Below, in pieces: positions 1 through 9,021 of a stretch of 43,686 bases of DNA. The stretch comes from Porphyromonadaceae bacterium UBA7087 (GTDB lineage Bacteria > Bacteroidota > Bacteroidia > Bacteroidales > Muribaculaceae). Numbering within the stretch: position 1 is the first letter of the stretch; every line of letters starts with the position of its first letter. The position numbers were made by a program, and so were the translations under genes. The DNA lies in the NCBI GenBank assembly GCA_002493515.1, contig DKYZ01000134.1:28968-72653 (forward strand), given 5' to 3'. The notes beneath the pieces were generated by a model. That model was given only the letters and a program-made list of their open reading frames with translations, ran no database searches and was not told the origin of the DNA.

Positions 1-63
1 TCTGATGTTTCTGATGTTTCTGATAATTCCGATAATTCCGATTTCTCCGATAACTCCGATTCC
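1..63. repeat. 9-bp tandem repeat tract TCYGATNNN, seven units
   Basis: Seven head-to-tail 9-bp units fill positions 1-63: TCTGATGTT twice, TCTGATAAT, TCCGATAAT, TCCGATTTC, TCCGATAAC, TCCGATTCC. The array touches the left edge and may continue outside. It ends six bases before the ATG of the DUF4249 gene. It is open in that gene's frame as a Ser-Asp-X run, but a lipoprotein signal peptide starts at the ATG, so the tract is more likely intergenic or the end of an upstream gene. Two of the units (TCCGATAAT and TCCGATTCC) recur exactly in the repeat at the 3' end of ftsH near 30.3 kb. Confidence 0.85.
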
Positions 64-69
64 CATCCC

Positions 70-1158
70 ATGCTGAAAATAATCTTTCATCTCACCATTG
101 CGGCTCTCGCCGCCGTTTCCCTCTCCTCCTGCTATACCGATTTCGAGCCGGATATCCCGTCCGATCCCGTGCTCTGTCTCAACTCCGTCATCGAAGCCGG
201 AAAACCGGTGACAGTTGACCTTTCGCGCACGTGGCGCTACTCTGACGGCTCATACTATGACTTTGACAATAACAAGAATCACACTCTTGACACAAGGGTC
301 ATGGACGCCTCTGTCTCCCTCTATGTCGGGGATGTGCTGAAGGAAACTGTCGACACTCCCGATGTTCCCACCTCTGCCAATCAGCGCGACAGATCCTTTT
401 ATTCCTTCGATTATGTCGCCTGCCCGGGCGACGAAATCCGTCTCGTGGCTGTCAGCAAAAAATATGGAGAGGCCGAGGGCTCGGTGACAGTGCCGCATCC
501 GGTGGATATCGAGAGCATTGATTTCACGCCCACCTCCGTGAAGGTATTCAATTGGGGTTATCCCAATATTGAGTTCGACTGCGCCTTTAAACTCATTTTC
601 ACCGATCCTGCCGGCACACGCGATTTTTACCGCGTCACAGCCGAGCCATACCGTCATGAAATGATTCCGAACCCCGACAAGCCGGGCGATTATTATTTCG
701 TGGATTTCAGATTCAATGGAATCGACTGTAATGTCGAGCCCCTTTTCAGCGAGCACGCCGGCATTCTCGACCTCATCATGTCCGGCAGCGGCGGTATGTC
801 GCTATTCACCGACCGTCAGATACAGGGCAAGACATATCCTCTCGACATCTCTCTTTCATATCCCACTGTGGTGGTCAACAATCCCGAGGATATCGACAGC
901 CTTTACGATGCAGGGGTAGTGTTCCGGTTCTGCAGTGTCTCGGAATCCTACTACACTTATTTCCTGCTCGACTGGGTCATGGATAATTCGGTAGGATCAA
1001 ATCTGAGTGAAGCTGGCCTGAGCGACCTGGTGGAAGGTTATTCCAATGTCTCCACCAGGGCCGGTATCATCTGCGCCTTCTCTCCGAGGGAATATCGTTA
1101 TTCCCTCAGGGATTTCATCAAGAATACAGTGGCCGATTCCAATTCGGATGCGGAATGA
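70..1158 (+). CDS. DUF4249 family outer-membrane lipoprotein
   Basis: Predicted exported lipoprotein of 362 residues. The N-terminus has a hydrophobic stretch and a lipobox (LSSC, with Cys21 as the expected lipidated residue). The region after it, beginning YTDFEPDIPSDP and containing the family-like segment LVVNSVIEAG-type start (here LCLNSVIEAGKPVTVDL), resembles DUF4249 proteins. Those are a Bacteroidetes family usually encoded directly downstream of a TonB-dependent receptor; such a receptor could lie just left of the window. Function is not established for the family; a surface or periplasmic accessory role with the receptor is inference. The ATG at 70 is preferred because it places the signal peptide at the N-terminus, although the frame stays open upstream through the repeat tract. 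Confidence 0.75.
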   Translation: MLKIIFHLTIAALAAVSLSSCYTDFEPDIPSDPVLCLNSVIEAGKPVTVDLSRTWRYSDGSYYDFDNNKNHTLDTRVMDASVSLYVGDVLKETVDTPDVPTSANQRDRSFYSFDYVACPGDEIRLVAVSKKYGEAEGSVTVPHPVDIESIDFTPTSVKVFNWGYPNIEFDCAFKLIFTDPAGTRDFYRVTAEPYRHEMIPNPDKPGDYYFVDFRFNGIDCNVEPLFSEHAGILDLIMSGSGGMSLFTDRQIQGKTYPLDISLSYPTVVVNNPEDIDSLYDAGVVFRFCSVSESYYTYFLLDWVMDNSVGSNLSEAGLSDLVEGYSNVSTRAGIICAFSPREYRYSLRDFIKNTVADSNSDAE

Positions 1159-1249
1159 ACTGTTTCCCGCCTGATGGTGTTCTTATGTTAAAATGTGTTT
1201 CCTAATGTGAAATACGCTTGTATTCAAACACCAAAGACAATCGAGACAT

Positions 1250-2611
1250 ATGGCTCCGCATATTAGAACTGCCGCTTTGGGCGCGCTCATGGTTTCATAT
1301 CCGGCATTGACTGCATCCGCATTCTCCGCAACCGACTCCCTGGCTGCGCCTTCGACTCATGACAGGCTTCCCGAGAAGGAGCAGATTCAGAAGACGATAG
1401 GCTCCACCAAGGTCATATTCATCAACGGCGATGATTCCTCGCGCCCGTCGCGTGACTCAGTGGAGTCGTTGCTGCAGAATTTCTATGTCAACCAGTTCCG
1501 TCATTTCCAAAATCCCCGTTCTCCCTATTTCATGTTTATGAGCAAGGACGCCAATCTGGCCATGGGCATCGGCGGAGTGATAAGGATGCGCGGCCTCTTT
1601 GACTGGAACGGCGCGATTCCGGTGAAAGGGTTCGCACCATACTTTATCCCTGTGCCTTCCGATCCCACGGAACGCAGACGGATCTGGGCCACTCCGGCCG
1701 GCACGAGCATCTATTACACCATCCTCGGCCGAGGCGGTTTCCTGAAGGATTTCATGGGTTATGTGGAGGGTAATTTCGACGGTTATGACGGTGTGGGATT
1801 CAAGTTGAAGAAGGCTTATTTCATTATGGGCGACTGGACCGTGGGCTATGCCACCTCCACATTCGCCGACCCTTCGGCCGAGCCTCCCACAATCGACGAC
1901 GCGGGCCCGAACGGAGATATATCGCGGACTACCGTCCTTGTGCGGTATATGCATACTTTCCGAGACAGATGGACTGTGGCCGGCTCAGTCGAGTTCCCCT
2001 CCTCCCAGATTGATGCCGACGGTGTTGACACTAAGAAATGCGACGACTATGTGCCCGACCTTTCCGCGATGGCGCAATACCAGTGGGACGACGGTGTGAG
2101 CCATGTGCGTCTCTCCGCGCTTCTCCGCTGGATGGCATACCGCGACCTGAGGACATCGGTCAACCATACCGTCCCCGGATGGGGAGTACAGCTCTCGGCC
2201 ACTGCAAAGATCATACCCGACCTCAGTCTGTATCTTCTCTCCAATGTAGGCCAGGGACATGGCTCATTCACCGGCGACCTCTCCGACGGCAGCTACGACC
2301 TTATCGGCGACCCCCAGTCTCCGGGCCGGATGTATGCCCCGACATCAGTGGCTTTGACATTCGGGGCGAAATATAATTTCCGTCCAAACATTTATGCCTG
2401 TCTTGCCCTGGCCGAGCAACGTTATCTCCCGAAGCATACTCCGGAGGGCACCGCTTATAAATACGGCCTGTATGGAGCGGTGAACCTCTTCTGGGAGATT
2501 ACTCCCAGGATAAGGGTGGGAGCGGAATATCTTGCCGGAAAGAGGATGAACTTCGATGGTTCCCACGGCAACGCTAACCGTATCGACGCTCTCTTCCAGC
2601 TTGATTTCTGA
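1250..2611 (+). CDS. DcaP-like outer-membrane porin
   Basis: A 453-residue predicted outer-membrane beta-barrel. An N-terminal signal peptide (roughly residues 1-25, ending near ALTASAFSA) is followed by a polar linker and then alternating amphipathic strands ending in a terminal aromatic (QLDF), typical of BAM-assembled barrels. The block with YVEGNFDG, LKKAYFIMGDWTVGYATSTF, and PPTIDDAGPNG matches the pattern of DcaP-like trimeric porins, where the family has an E-DF segment, an R/K-H/KAY strand and a P-TIDFEGPNG loop. In that family the barrel lets small anionic or dicarboxylate compounds diffuse across the outer membrane; the substrate here is unknown. It stands 91 bp after the DUF4249 gene with no clear promoter in between. 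Confidence 0.65.
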   Translation: MAPHIRTAALGALMVSYPALTASAFSATDSLAAPSTHDRLPEKEQIQKTIGSTKVIFINGDDSSRPSRDSVESLLQNFYVNQFRHFQNPRSPYFMFMSKDANLAMGIGGVIRMRGLFDWNGAIPVKGFAPYFIPVPSDPTERRRIWATPAGTSIYYTILGRGGFLKDFMGYVEGNFDGYDGVGFKLKKAYFIMGDWTVGYATSTFADPSAEPPTIDDAGPNGDISRTTVLVRYMHTFRDRWTVAGSVEFPSSQIDADGVDTKKCDDYVPDLSAMAQYQWDDGVSHVRLSALLRWMAYRDLRTSVNHTVPGWGVQLSATAKIIPDLSLYLLSNVGQGHGSFTGDLSDGSYDLIGDPQSPGRMYAPTSVALTFGAKYNFRPNIYACLALAEQRYLPKHTPEGTAYKYGLYGAVNLFWEITPRIRVGAEYLAGKRMNFDGSHGNANRIDALFQLDF

Positions 2612-2658
2612 GGCTCATGCGGCGGTATGTCTCAACATTTTTCGTAAAAGACGCTCAG

Positions 2659-2682
2659 TTTCGGGGATAATGATTAACTTTG
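2659..2682 (+). promoter_or_regulatory. Bacteroidetes-type promoter for the FtsE-like gene
   Basis: TAACTTTG at 2675-2682 matches the -7 consensus TAnnTTTG of the Bacteroidetes primary sigma factor. The -33 region near 2659 is weak (TTTC). It lies 25 bp before the ATG at 2708. Confidence 0.55.
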
Positions 2683-2707
2683 CAGTGCAATCTATTCGTA
2701 TTTAGGA

Positions 2708-3373
2708 ATGAGCGTGATAGTAGACTATAGGAATGTGGAGATAGAGAGGGCGGAGAAGACCGTGCTGAAAAATGTGTCGTTCACCCTCTCGGAAGGGGAG
2801 TTCTGTTACCTGGTAGGAAGGGTAGGAAGCGGCAAGAGCAGTCTTATGAAGACTATGTATGCCGATGTCGCCATACCCTCTGGCGAGAAGGCCGACGTGC
2901 TTGGGTTCGACCTTCTGAACCTTAAGAAGCGCAGGATTCCTTACCTGCGTCGAAAGATAGGCATTGTGTTCCAGGATTTCCAGCTTCTCCAGGACCGTTC
3001 TGTCAATGAGAACCTGCGGTTTGTGCTCCGTGCCACAGGGTGGAGCCAGCGCCAGGACATTGAAGACCGCATAGAGGAGGTGCTCACTGCCGTGGGTATG
3101 GCCAACAAGAGCTACAAGATGCCCCACGAGCTCAGTGGGGGCGAGCAGCAGCGTGTGGTGATAGCCAGGGCGCTTCTCAACAAGCCCGCGCTCATTCTCG
3201 CCGACGAGCCTACGGGAAACCTCGACCCGGAGACCGGCTATCAGATTGTAACCCTCCTGCATACGCTGGCCCATGATGGCCACAGCATTCTCATGGCCAC
3301 CCATAATCTTCAACTGGTTGACGATTTTCCGGCCCGTGTGCTCAGGTGTGCCGATAAAAAACTCTCCGATTAA
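2708..3373 (+). CDS. ftsE: FtsE-type ABC transporter ATP-binding protein
   Basis: A 221-residue ABC ATPase. Visible motifs are Walker A GRVGSGKS at residues 37-44, the Q-loop in GIVFQDFQLL, the signature LSGGEQQR near 142-149, Walker B ALILADEP near 160-167, and the switch His in MATHN. The sequence style (FQDFQLLQDRSVNENL, the NKPALILADEPTGNLDP block, final HNLQLVDDFPARVLRC) fits FtsE. In well-studied bacteria FtsE pairs with the membrane protein FtsX to control peptidoglycan hydrolases at division. No ftsX is adjacent here; the neighbours are a porin and mutA. A LolD/MacB-like ATPase is the alternative, less likely from length and motifs. Confidence 0.8.
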   Translation: MSVIVDYRNVEIERAEKTVLKNVSFTLSEGEFCYLVGRVGSGKSSLMKTMYADVAIPSGEKADVLGFDLLNLKKRRIPYLRRKIGIVFQDFQLLQDRSVNENLRFVLRATGWSQRQDIEDRIEEVLTAVGMANKSYKMPHELSGGEQQRVVIARALLNKPALILADEPTGNLDPETGYQIVTLLHTLAHDGHSILMATHNLQLVDDFPARVLRCADKKLSD

Positions 3374-3393
3374 AGAAATTTTTCCGTAAAAGT

Positions 3394-3423
3394 TTTCTAT
3401 TCCGCAAATTATTGATAAATTTG
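3394..3423 (+). promoter_or_regulatory. promoter for mutA-mutB
   Basis: TAAATTTG at 3416-3423 matches TAnnTTTG; the -33 part near 3394 (TTTTC) is approximate. Transcription would begin near 3429, leaving a leader of roughly 145 nt before the mutA start at 3572. The leader has GC-rich segments at about 3434-3468 (GCCGCC and GGCGGT can pair). No cobalamin-riboswitch B12 box is visible. Confidence 0.6.
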
Positions 3424-3571
3424 CACCTAAATGAAGCCGCCGCTCCCGCGAGGAGATTCAGGGCGGTGTCATTTGTACAGTATTTGGCGCCATAGGGTGT
3501 CAAAAATAATACCAACCTTGAAAAACAGCCATCAGGCAATAACAATCACAACTATATTTCAAGCTATTAAC

Positions 3572-5431
3572 ATGGCAGACAACAAAGAAAAACTTTTTGA
3601 CATGTTTCCGCCCGTGTCCACTGAAGAGTGGATGGCGAAAATCAATGTCGATCTAAAGGGCGCCGATTTCAACAAGAAATTGGTGTGGCGCACCAACGAG
3701 GGCTTCAATGTCCAGCCGTTCTACCGCCGCGAGGACATAAAGGATCTTCCGGCTATCAACACGTTGCCCGGTGAATATCCCTATCTCAGGGGTACACGCG
3801 ACAACAACGACTGGCTCATCCGCCAGTTTATCCCCGGAGAGACTGCCGAGGAGTTCAACCGCAACGCTATCCATGCAATCGACCGTGGCGTGGAGTCGCT
3901 CGGCGTCAAGCTCTGCGGCGACGTCACTGAGGCTGACCTCGAGAAGATGTTCGAGGGCATCGACCTCGCTAAGATCGAGGTGAATATATCGTGCTGCCCC
4001 GGTAAGGCTCCTGAGATTGCCAAGGTTTTCGTGGCATTCATTCAGAAGAAGGGTGTGGCCGACGCTTTCCGCGGTTCATTCGACTTCAATCCCTTCAAGC
4101 GTCTTCTCAAGCATGGCCTCGTCTTCCCCAAGGATATCAAGGAGCAGGCTCTCGCCATGTATGAGGCAGTGAAGGATGTCAAGGGCATCCGCTGCTTCGC
4201 CGTAGACGGCGGTATGCTCAACAATGCCGGCGCCTACATCACCCAGGAGCTCGGCTACTCCCTCGCCTGGGGCGCCGAATGGCTCACCCTCCTCACCGAG
4301 GCCGGCCTCAAGCCCTGCGAGATCGCTTCACGCATCAAATTCAATTTCGGCATCTCCTCCAACTACTTCATGGAGCTTGCCAAATTCCGCGCTGCCCGTA
4401 TGCTCTGGGCCCGCATCGTGAAGGCTTACGACCCCTGCGACGACGAGTGCTGCAAGATCCACGTGCATGCTGTGACAAGCCGTTTCAACCAGACTCTCTA
4501 CGATTCGCACGTCAATCTGCTCCGCTCCATGACGGAGACGATGAGTGCCGCCCTTGCCGGCGTCGACTCTATCGAGACTCTGCCTTTCGATCTTCCCTAC
4601 AAGAATCCTGATGAGTTCAGCGAGCGTATCGCCCGCAACCAGCAGATCCTTCTCCGCGAGGAGAGCCATCTCGACAAGGTGGTTGACCCCGCCGGTGGCT
4701 CCTATTATATCGAGACCCTCACCGCAAGCATCGCCAAGGTGGCTTGGGGCATCTTCAACGAGATCGAGGACAAGGGCGGTTTCTATGAGATGGTACGCAA
4801 GGGTGAGATCCAGGCTAAGGTAAATGAGTCTAGCGTGAAGCGTCATGTAGACGTTGCCCGTCGCAAGGAGATTCTGCTCGGCACCAACCAGTATCCTAAC
4901 TTCAACGAGAAGGCTCTCGACAAGATCGAGCGCGACGAGCACTGCCACTGCGGCTGTGCCGCCGAGAAGCCCGAGGATGGTGCTGTTGACTATCTGGTGT
5001 TCGACCGTGCCGCAAGCCAGTTCGAGGCTCTTCGTCTCGACACCGAGCGCAGCGCCAAGCGTCCGAAAGTGTTCATGCTTACTATCGGCAACCTGGCTAT
5101 GCGTCTCGCAAGGGCTCAGTTCTCTGCCAACTTCTTCGGCTGCGCCGGCTATGAGATCATCGACAACATTGGCTTCAACACAGTCAAGGAGGGTGTGGAT
5201 GCCGCTATGGAGAAGGGTGCCGATGTTGTGGTGCTCTGCTCGAGCGACGACGAGTATGCGCAGTATGCTCCCGAGGCATTCAAGGAGCTTGCTGGCCGCG
5301 CTATGTTCGTGGTTGCCGGCGCTCCCGCATGCATGGAGGAGCTCAAGGCACAGGGCATCGAGGATTTCATCCATGTCCGCGTCAACGTGCTTGACACTCT
5401 TATTGGGTTTAACGCTAAGCTGCTTAAGTAA
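3572..5431 (+). CDS. mutA: methylmalonyl-CoA mutase small (beta) subunit
   Basis: Small subunit of adenosylcobalamin-dependent methylmalonyl-CoA mutase, which interconverts (R)-methylmalonyl-CoA and succinyl-CoA in the succinate-propionate pathway. It is 619 residues from the ATG at 3572. The start MADNKEKLF is followed by the family block PPVSTEEWMAKINVDLKGADF, so the in-frame upstream ATG at 3431 is rejected as leader. The N-terminal two thirds form the TIM-barrel mutase domain (GISSNYFMELAKFRAARMLWARIV; DPAGGSYYIE). The C-terminal flavodoxin-like domain lacks the DxHxxG cobalamin ligand motif; this is normal for the non-catalytic subunit. The stop is two bases before mutB, so the two are translated from one message. 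Confidence 0.96.
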   Translation: MADNKEKLFDMFPPVSTEEWMAKINVDLKGADFNKKLVWRTNEGFNVQPFYRREDIKDLPAINTLPGEYPYLRGTRDNNDWLIRQFIPGETAEEFNRNAIHAIDRGVESLGVKLCGDVTEADLEKMFEGIDLAKIEVNISCCPGKAPEIAKVFVAFIQKKGVADAFRGSFDFNPFKRLLKHGLVFPKDIKEQALAMYEAVKDVKGIRCFAVDGGMLNNAGAYITQELGYSLAWGAEWLTLLTEAGLKPCEIASRIKFNFGISSNYFMELAKFRAARMLWARIVKAYDPCDDECCKIHVHAVTSRFNQTLYDSHVNLLRSMTETMSAALAGVDSIETLPFDLPYKNPDEFSERIARNQQILLREESHLDKVVDPAGGSYYIETLTASIAKVAWGIFNEIEDKGGFYEMVRKGEIQAKVNESSVKRHVDVARRKEILLGTNQYPNFNEKALDKIERDEHCHCGCAAEKPEDGAVDYLVFDRAASQFEALRLDTERSAKRPKVFMLTIGNLAMRLARAQFSANFFGCAGYEIIDNIGFNTVKEGVDAAMEKGADVVVLCSSDDEYAQYAPEAFKELAGRAMFVVAGAPACMEELKAQGIEDFIHVRVNVLDTLIGFNAKLLK

Positions 5432-5433
5432 TC

Positions 5434-7581
<2,148 letters not shown>

Positions 7582-7632
7582 TGACTTCCCTGCGGCATGG
7601 CATCGGCCCGTGCGGCAGTATAATCCCGTAAA

Positions 7633-7670
7633 AGGCGGGGGTATGGCTCGATCAGGCCATGCCCCCGCCT
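7633..7670 (+). terminator. intrinsic terminator after mutB
   Basis: A 15-bp stem (left arm 7633-7647, right arm 7656-7670, one T-G wobble) with an 8-nt loop lies 51 bp after the mutB stop. The sequence after it is AT-rich but without a long T-run. Confidence 0.75.
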
Positions 7671-7699
7671 CATATATCTGGCATTTTCTTTGTCAAAGT

Positions 7700-7731
7700 T
7701 TTGTCTGCAAAAATCATTTTGGCTAATTTTG
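7700..7731 (+). promoter_or_regulatory. strong consensus promoter directly at the Yip1 gene start
   Basis: TTTG at 7700-7703, a 20-bp spacer and TAATTTTG at 7724-7731 match the Bacteroidetes -33/-7 consensus fully. The ATG of the next gene is at 7736, only four bases after the -7 box, so the transcript may be leaderless. Confidence 0.75.
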
Positions 7732-7735
7732 CAGA

Positions 7736-8515
7736 ATGAATTATGATAAACAGGATAACTACGACTATAACAGGCAGCCTCAGGATGCCGACCCTGACGA
7801 TTCCGGGGATTTCGGTTATTATGCCGAGATAAAGGATGATGACGCCGACGACGGCGCTGCTGCGCAGGATTCAATGGAGGAATATTCTATCCCCGAAGAG
7901 CCGTCGGAAAGCGGCAGCTCCGGAAAAGGCACCGGCGAAGGCGGCGCAAAGCCCAGGATGCGTCCCGTGGCATGGAGACTCATGCTCGAGGTGCTCTCTA
8001 ATCCGGTGGAAGGATGGAAAGCGATACGGCGCAACAAGCTTTCGCCGGCAAAGACCCAGAGCGAATGTTTCTATCCGATGGTGTCGGTTGTCGCGATAAC
8101 CGAGTTCGCGGTTCTGTTCTACAATCCCGGAGTCGGTATCGCCAAAGGCGTCGTCGATGCCCTGTGCGGATTTGTGGCCGTCTTCTTCAGCTATTTCGCC
8201 ATAATAGTGATGGCCAAGTTGTTGATGCCGGGAGACGCGAGACGTGCCCTCGACACTAATTTCGGAAAGGTGTTTGTGCTCATCTCCCTCTCTACCCTTG
8301 CTGTCTTCTACAGCTTGCTCAACCTGCTGCCGATGTTGGAGCCTATATTGGTTTTCCTTCCGCTTTGGACGGTATATATTATCTGCCGAGGCGCCAGGTT
8401 TCTGAAATTTCCGAAGGAGCGCGAGCATCTTGCCACAGGCATTCTCTGCCTGCTGACCGTGGGAATTCCCTGGCTGCTGGGACTGCTGTTTTCCAAAGTG
8501 ATTAATTATCAGTGA
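7736..8515 (+). CDS. Yip1-family integral membrane protein
   Basis: A 259-residue protein. Residues 1-75 are very acidic and low in complexity (runs of Asp, Glu, Ser and Gly), and are probably cytosolic and disordered. Then follows RLMLEVLSNPVEGWKAIRRNKLS, the typical entry into a bacterial YIP1 domain, and about five hydrophobic segments through residue 255 (for example FAVLFYNPGVGIAKGVVDALCGFVAVFFSYF, cited in parts, and the FVLISLSTLAVFYSLLNLL segment). Bacterial Yip1 proteins have no settled function. The acidic head is unusual for the family. An independent promoter and the preceding terminator make it the first gene of a unit that may continue into smpB 53 bp downstream. Confidence 0.75.
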   Translation: MNYDKQDNYDYNRQPQDADPDDSGDFGYYAEIKDDDADDGAAAQDSMEEYSIPEEPSESGSSGKGTGEGGAKPRMRPVAWRLMLEVLSNPVEGWKAIRRNKLSPAKTQSECFYPMVSVVAITEFAVLFYNPGVGIAKGVVDALCGFVAVFFSYFAIIVMAKLLMPGDARRALDTNFGKVFVLISLSTLAVFYSLLNLLPMLEPILVFLPLWTVYIICRGARFLKFPKEREHLATGILCLLTVGIPWLLGLLFSKVINYQ

Positions 8516-8568
8516 CAAGTGATTGACGATTGGCAATAACGCCATTGGGGATAAAAAAACAAAAAGCA

Positions 8569-9021
8569 ATGAAACCGAATCAGGTAAATATAAAGAACAG
8601 ACGAGCCTCCTTCGATTATGAGATAGGCGACACCTTCACTGCCGGACTCGTGCTGACTGGCACCGAGATAAAGTCTATCCGGCTTGGGAAGGCCGGACTC
8701 ACCGACAGCTACTGCATCGTGCAGAACGGTGAGGTATGGGTTAAAGGCATGCATATCGCGGAATATTTCTACGGCTCATACAACAACCATGCCTCGCGCC
8801 GCGACCGTAAGCTGCTCCTCAACAAGAAGGAGATTGCAAAACTCCAGAAAGCCTACGACGACACGGGTTTTACGATAGTGCCGATGCGCATATTCATCAG
8901 CGAGCGTGGTTACGCCAAGCTCGTCATAGGTATTGGCCGGGGTAAGAAGCAATATGACAAACGCCAGTCGATCAAGGAGCGCGAAGACAAGCGAAGCATC
9001 GACCGTATGTTTAAGAAATGA
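8569..9021 (+). CDS. smpB: SsrA-binding protein SmpB
   Basis: SmpB binds tmRNA and positions it in stalled ribosomes for trans-translation. The protein is 150 residues, standard length. It opens KPNQVNIKNRRASFDYEIGDTF, with the OB-fold segment AGLVLTGTEIKSIRLGKAGLTDSY, and ends with the basic tail KKQYDKRQSIKEREDKRSIDRMFKK that lies in the ribosomal A-site channel. The ATG at 8569 gives this standard N-terminus; an upstream TTG at 8530 would add 13 residues of unlike sequence. Its stop overlaps the next gene by four bases (ATGA), suggesting translational coupling. The tmRNA gene ssrA is not in the window. Confidence 0.96.
   Translation: MKPNQVNIKNRRASFDYEIGDTFTAGLVLTGTEIKSIRLGKAGLTDSYCIVQNGEVWVKGMHIAEYFYGSYNNHASRRDRKLLLNKKEIAKLQKAYDDTGFTIVPMRIFISERGYAKLVIGIGRGKKQYDKRQSIKEREDKRSIDRMFKK

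Noticed and set aside
3424..3571. Cobalamin riboswitch before mutA
   Set aside because: The B12 box and the usual paired regions are not visible, and the leader is short for that class.
4990..5431. MutA as a degenerate or broken mutase because it lacks the DxHxxG motif
   Set aside because: The small subunit of the two-subunit enzyme normally lacks the cobalamin ligand.
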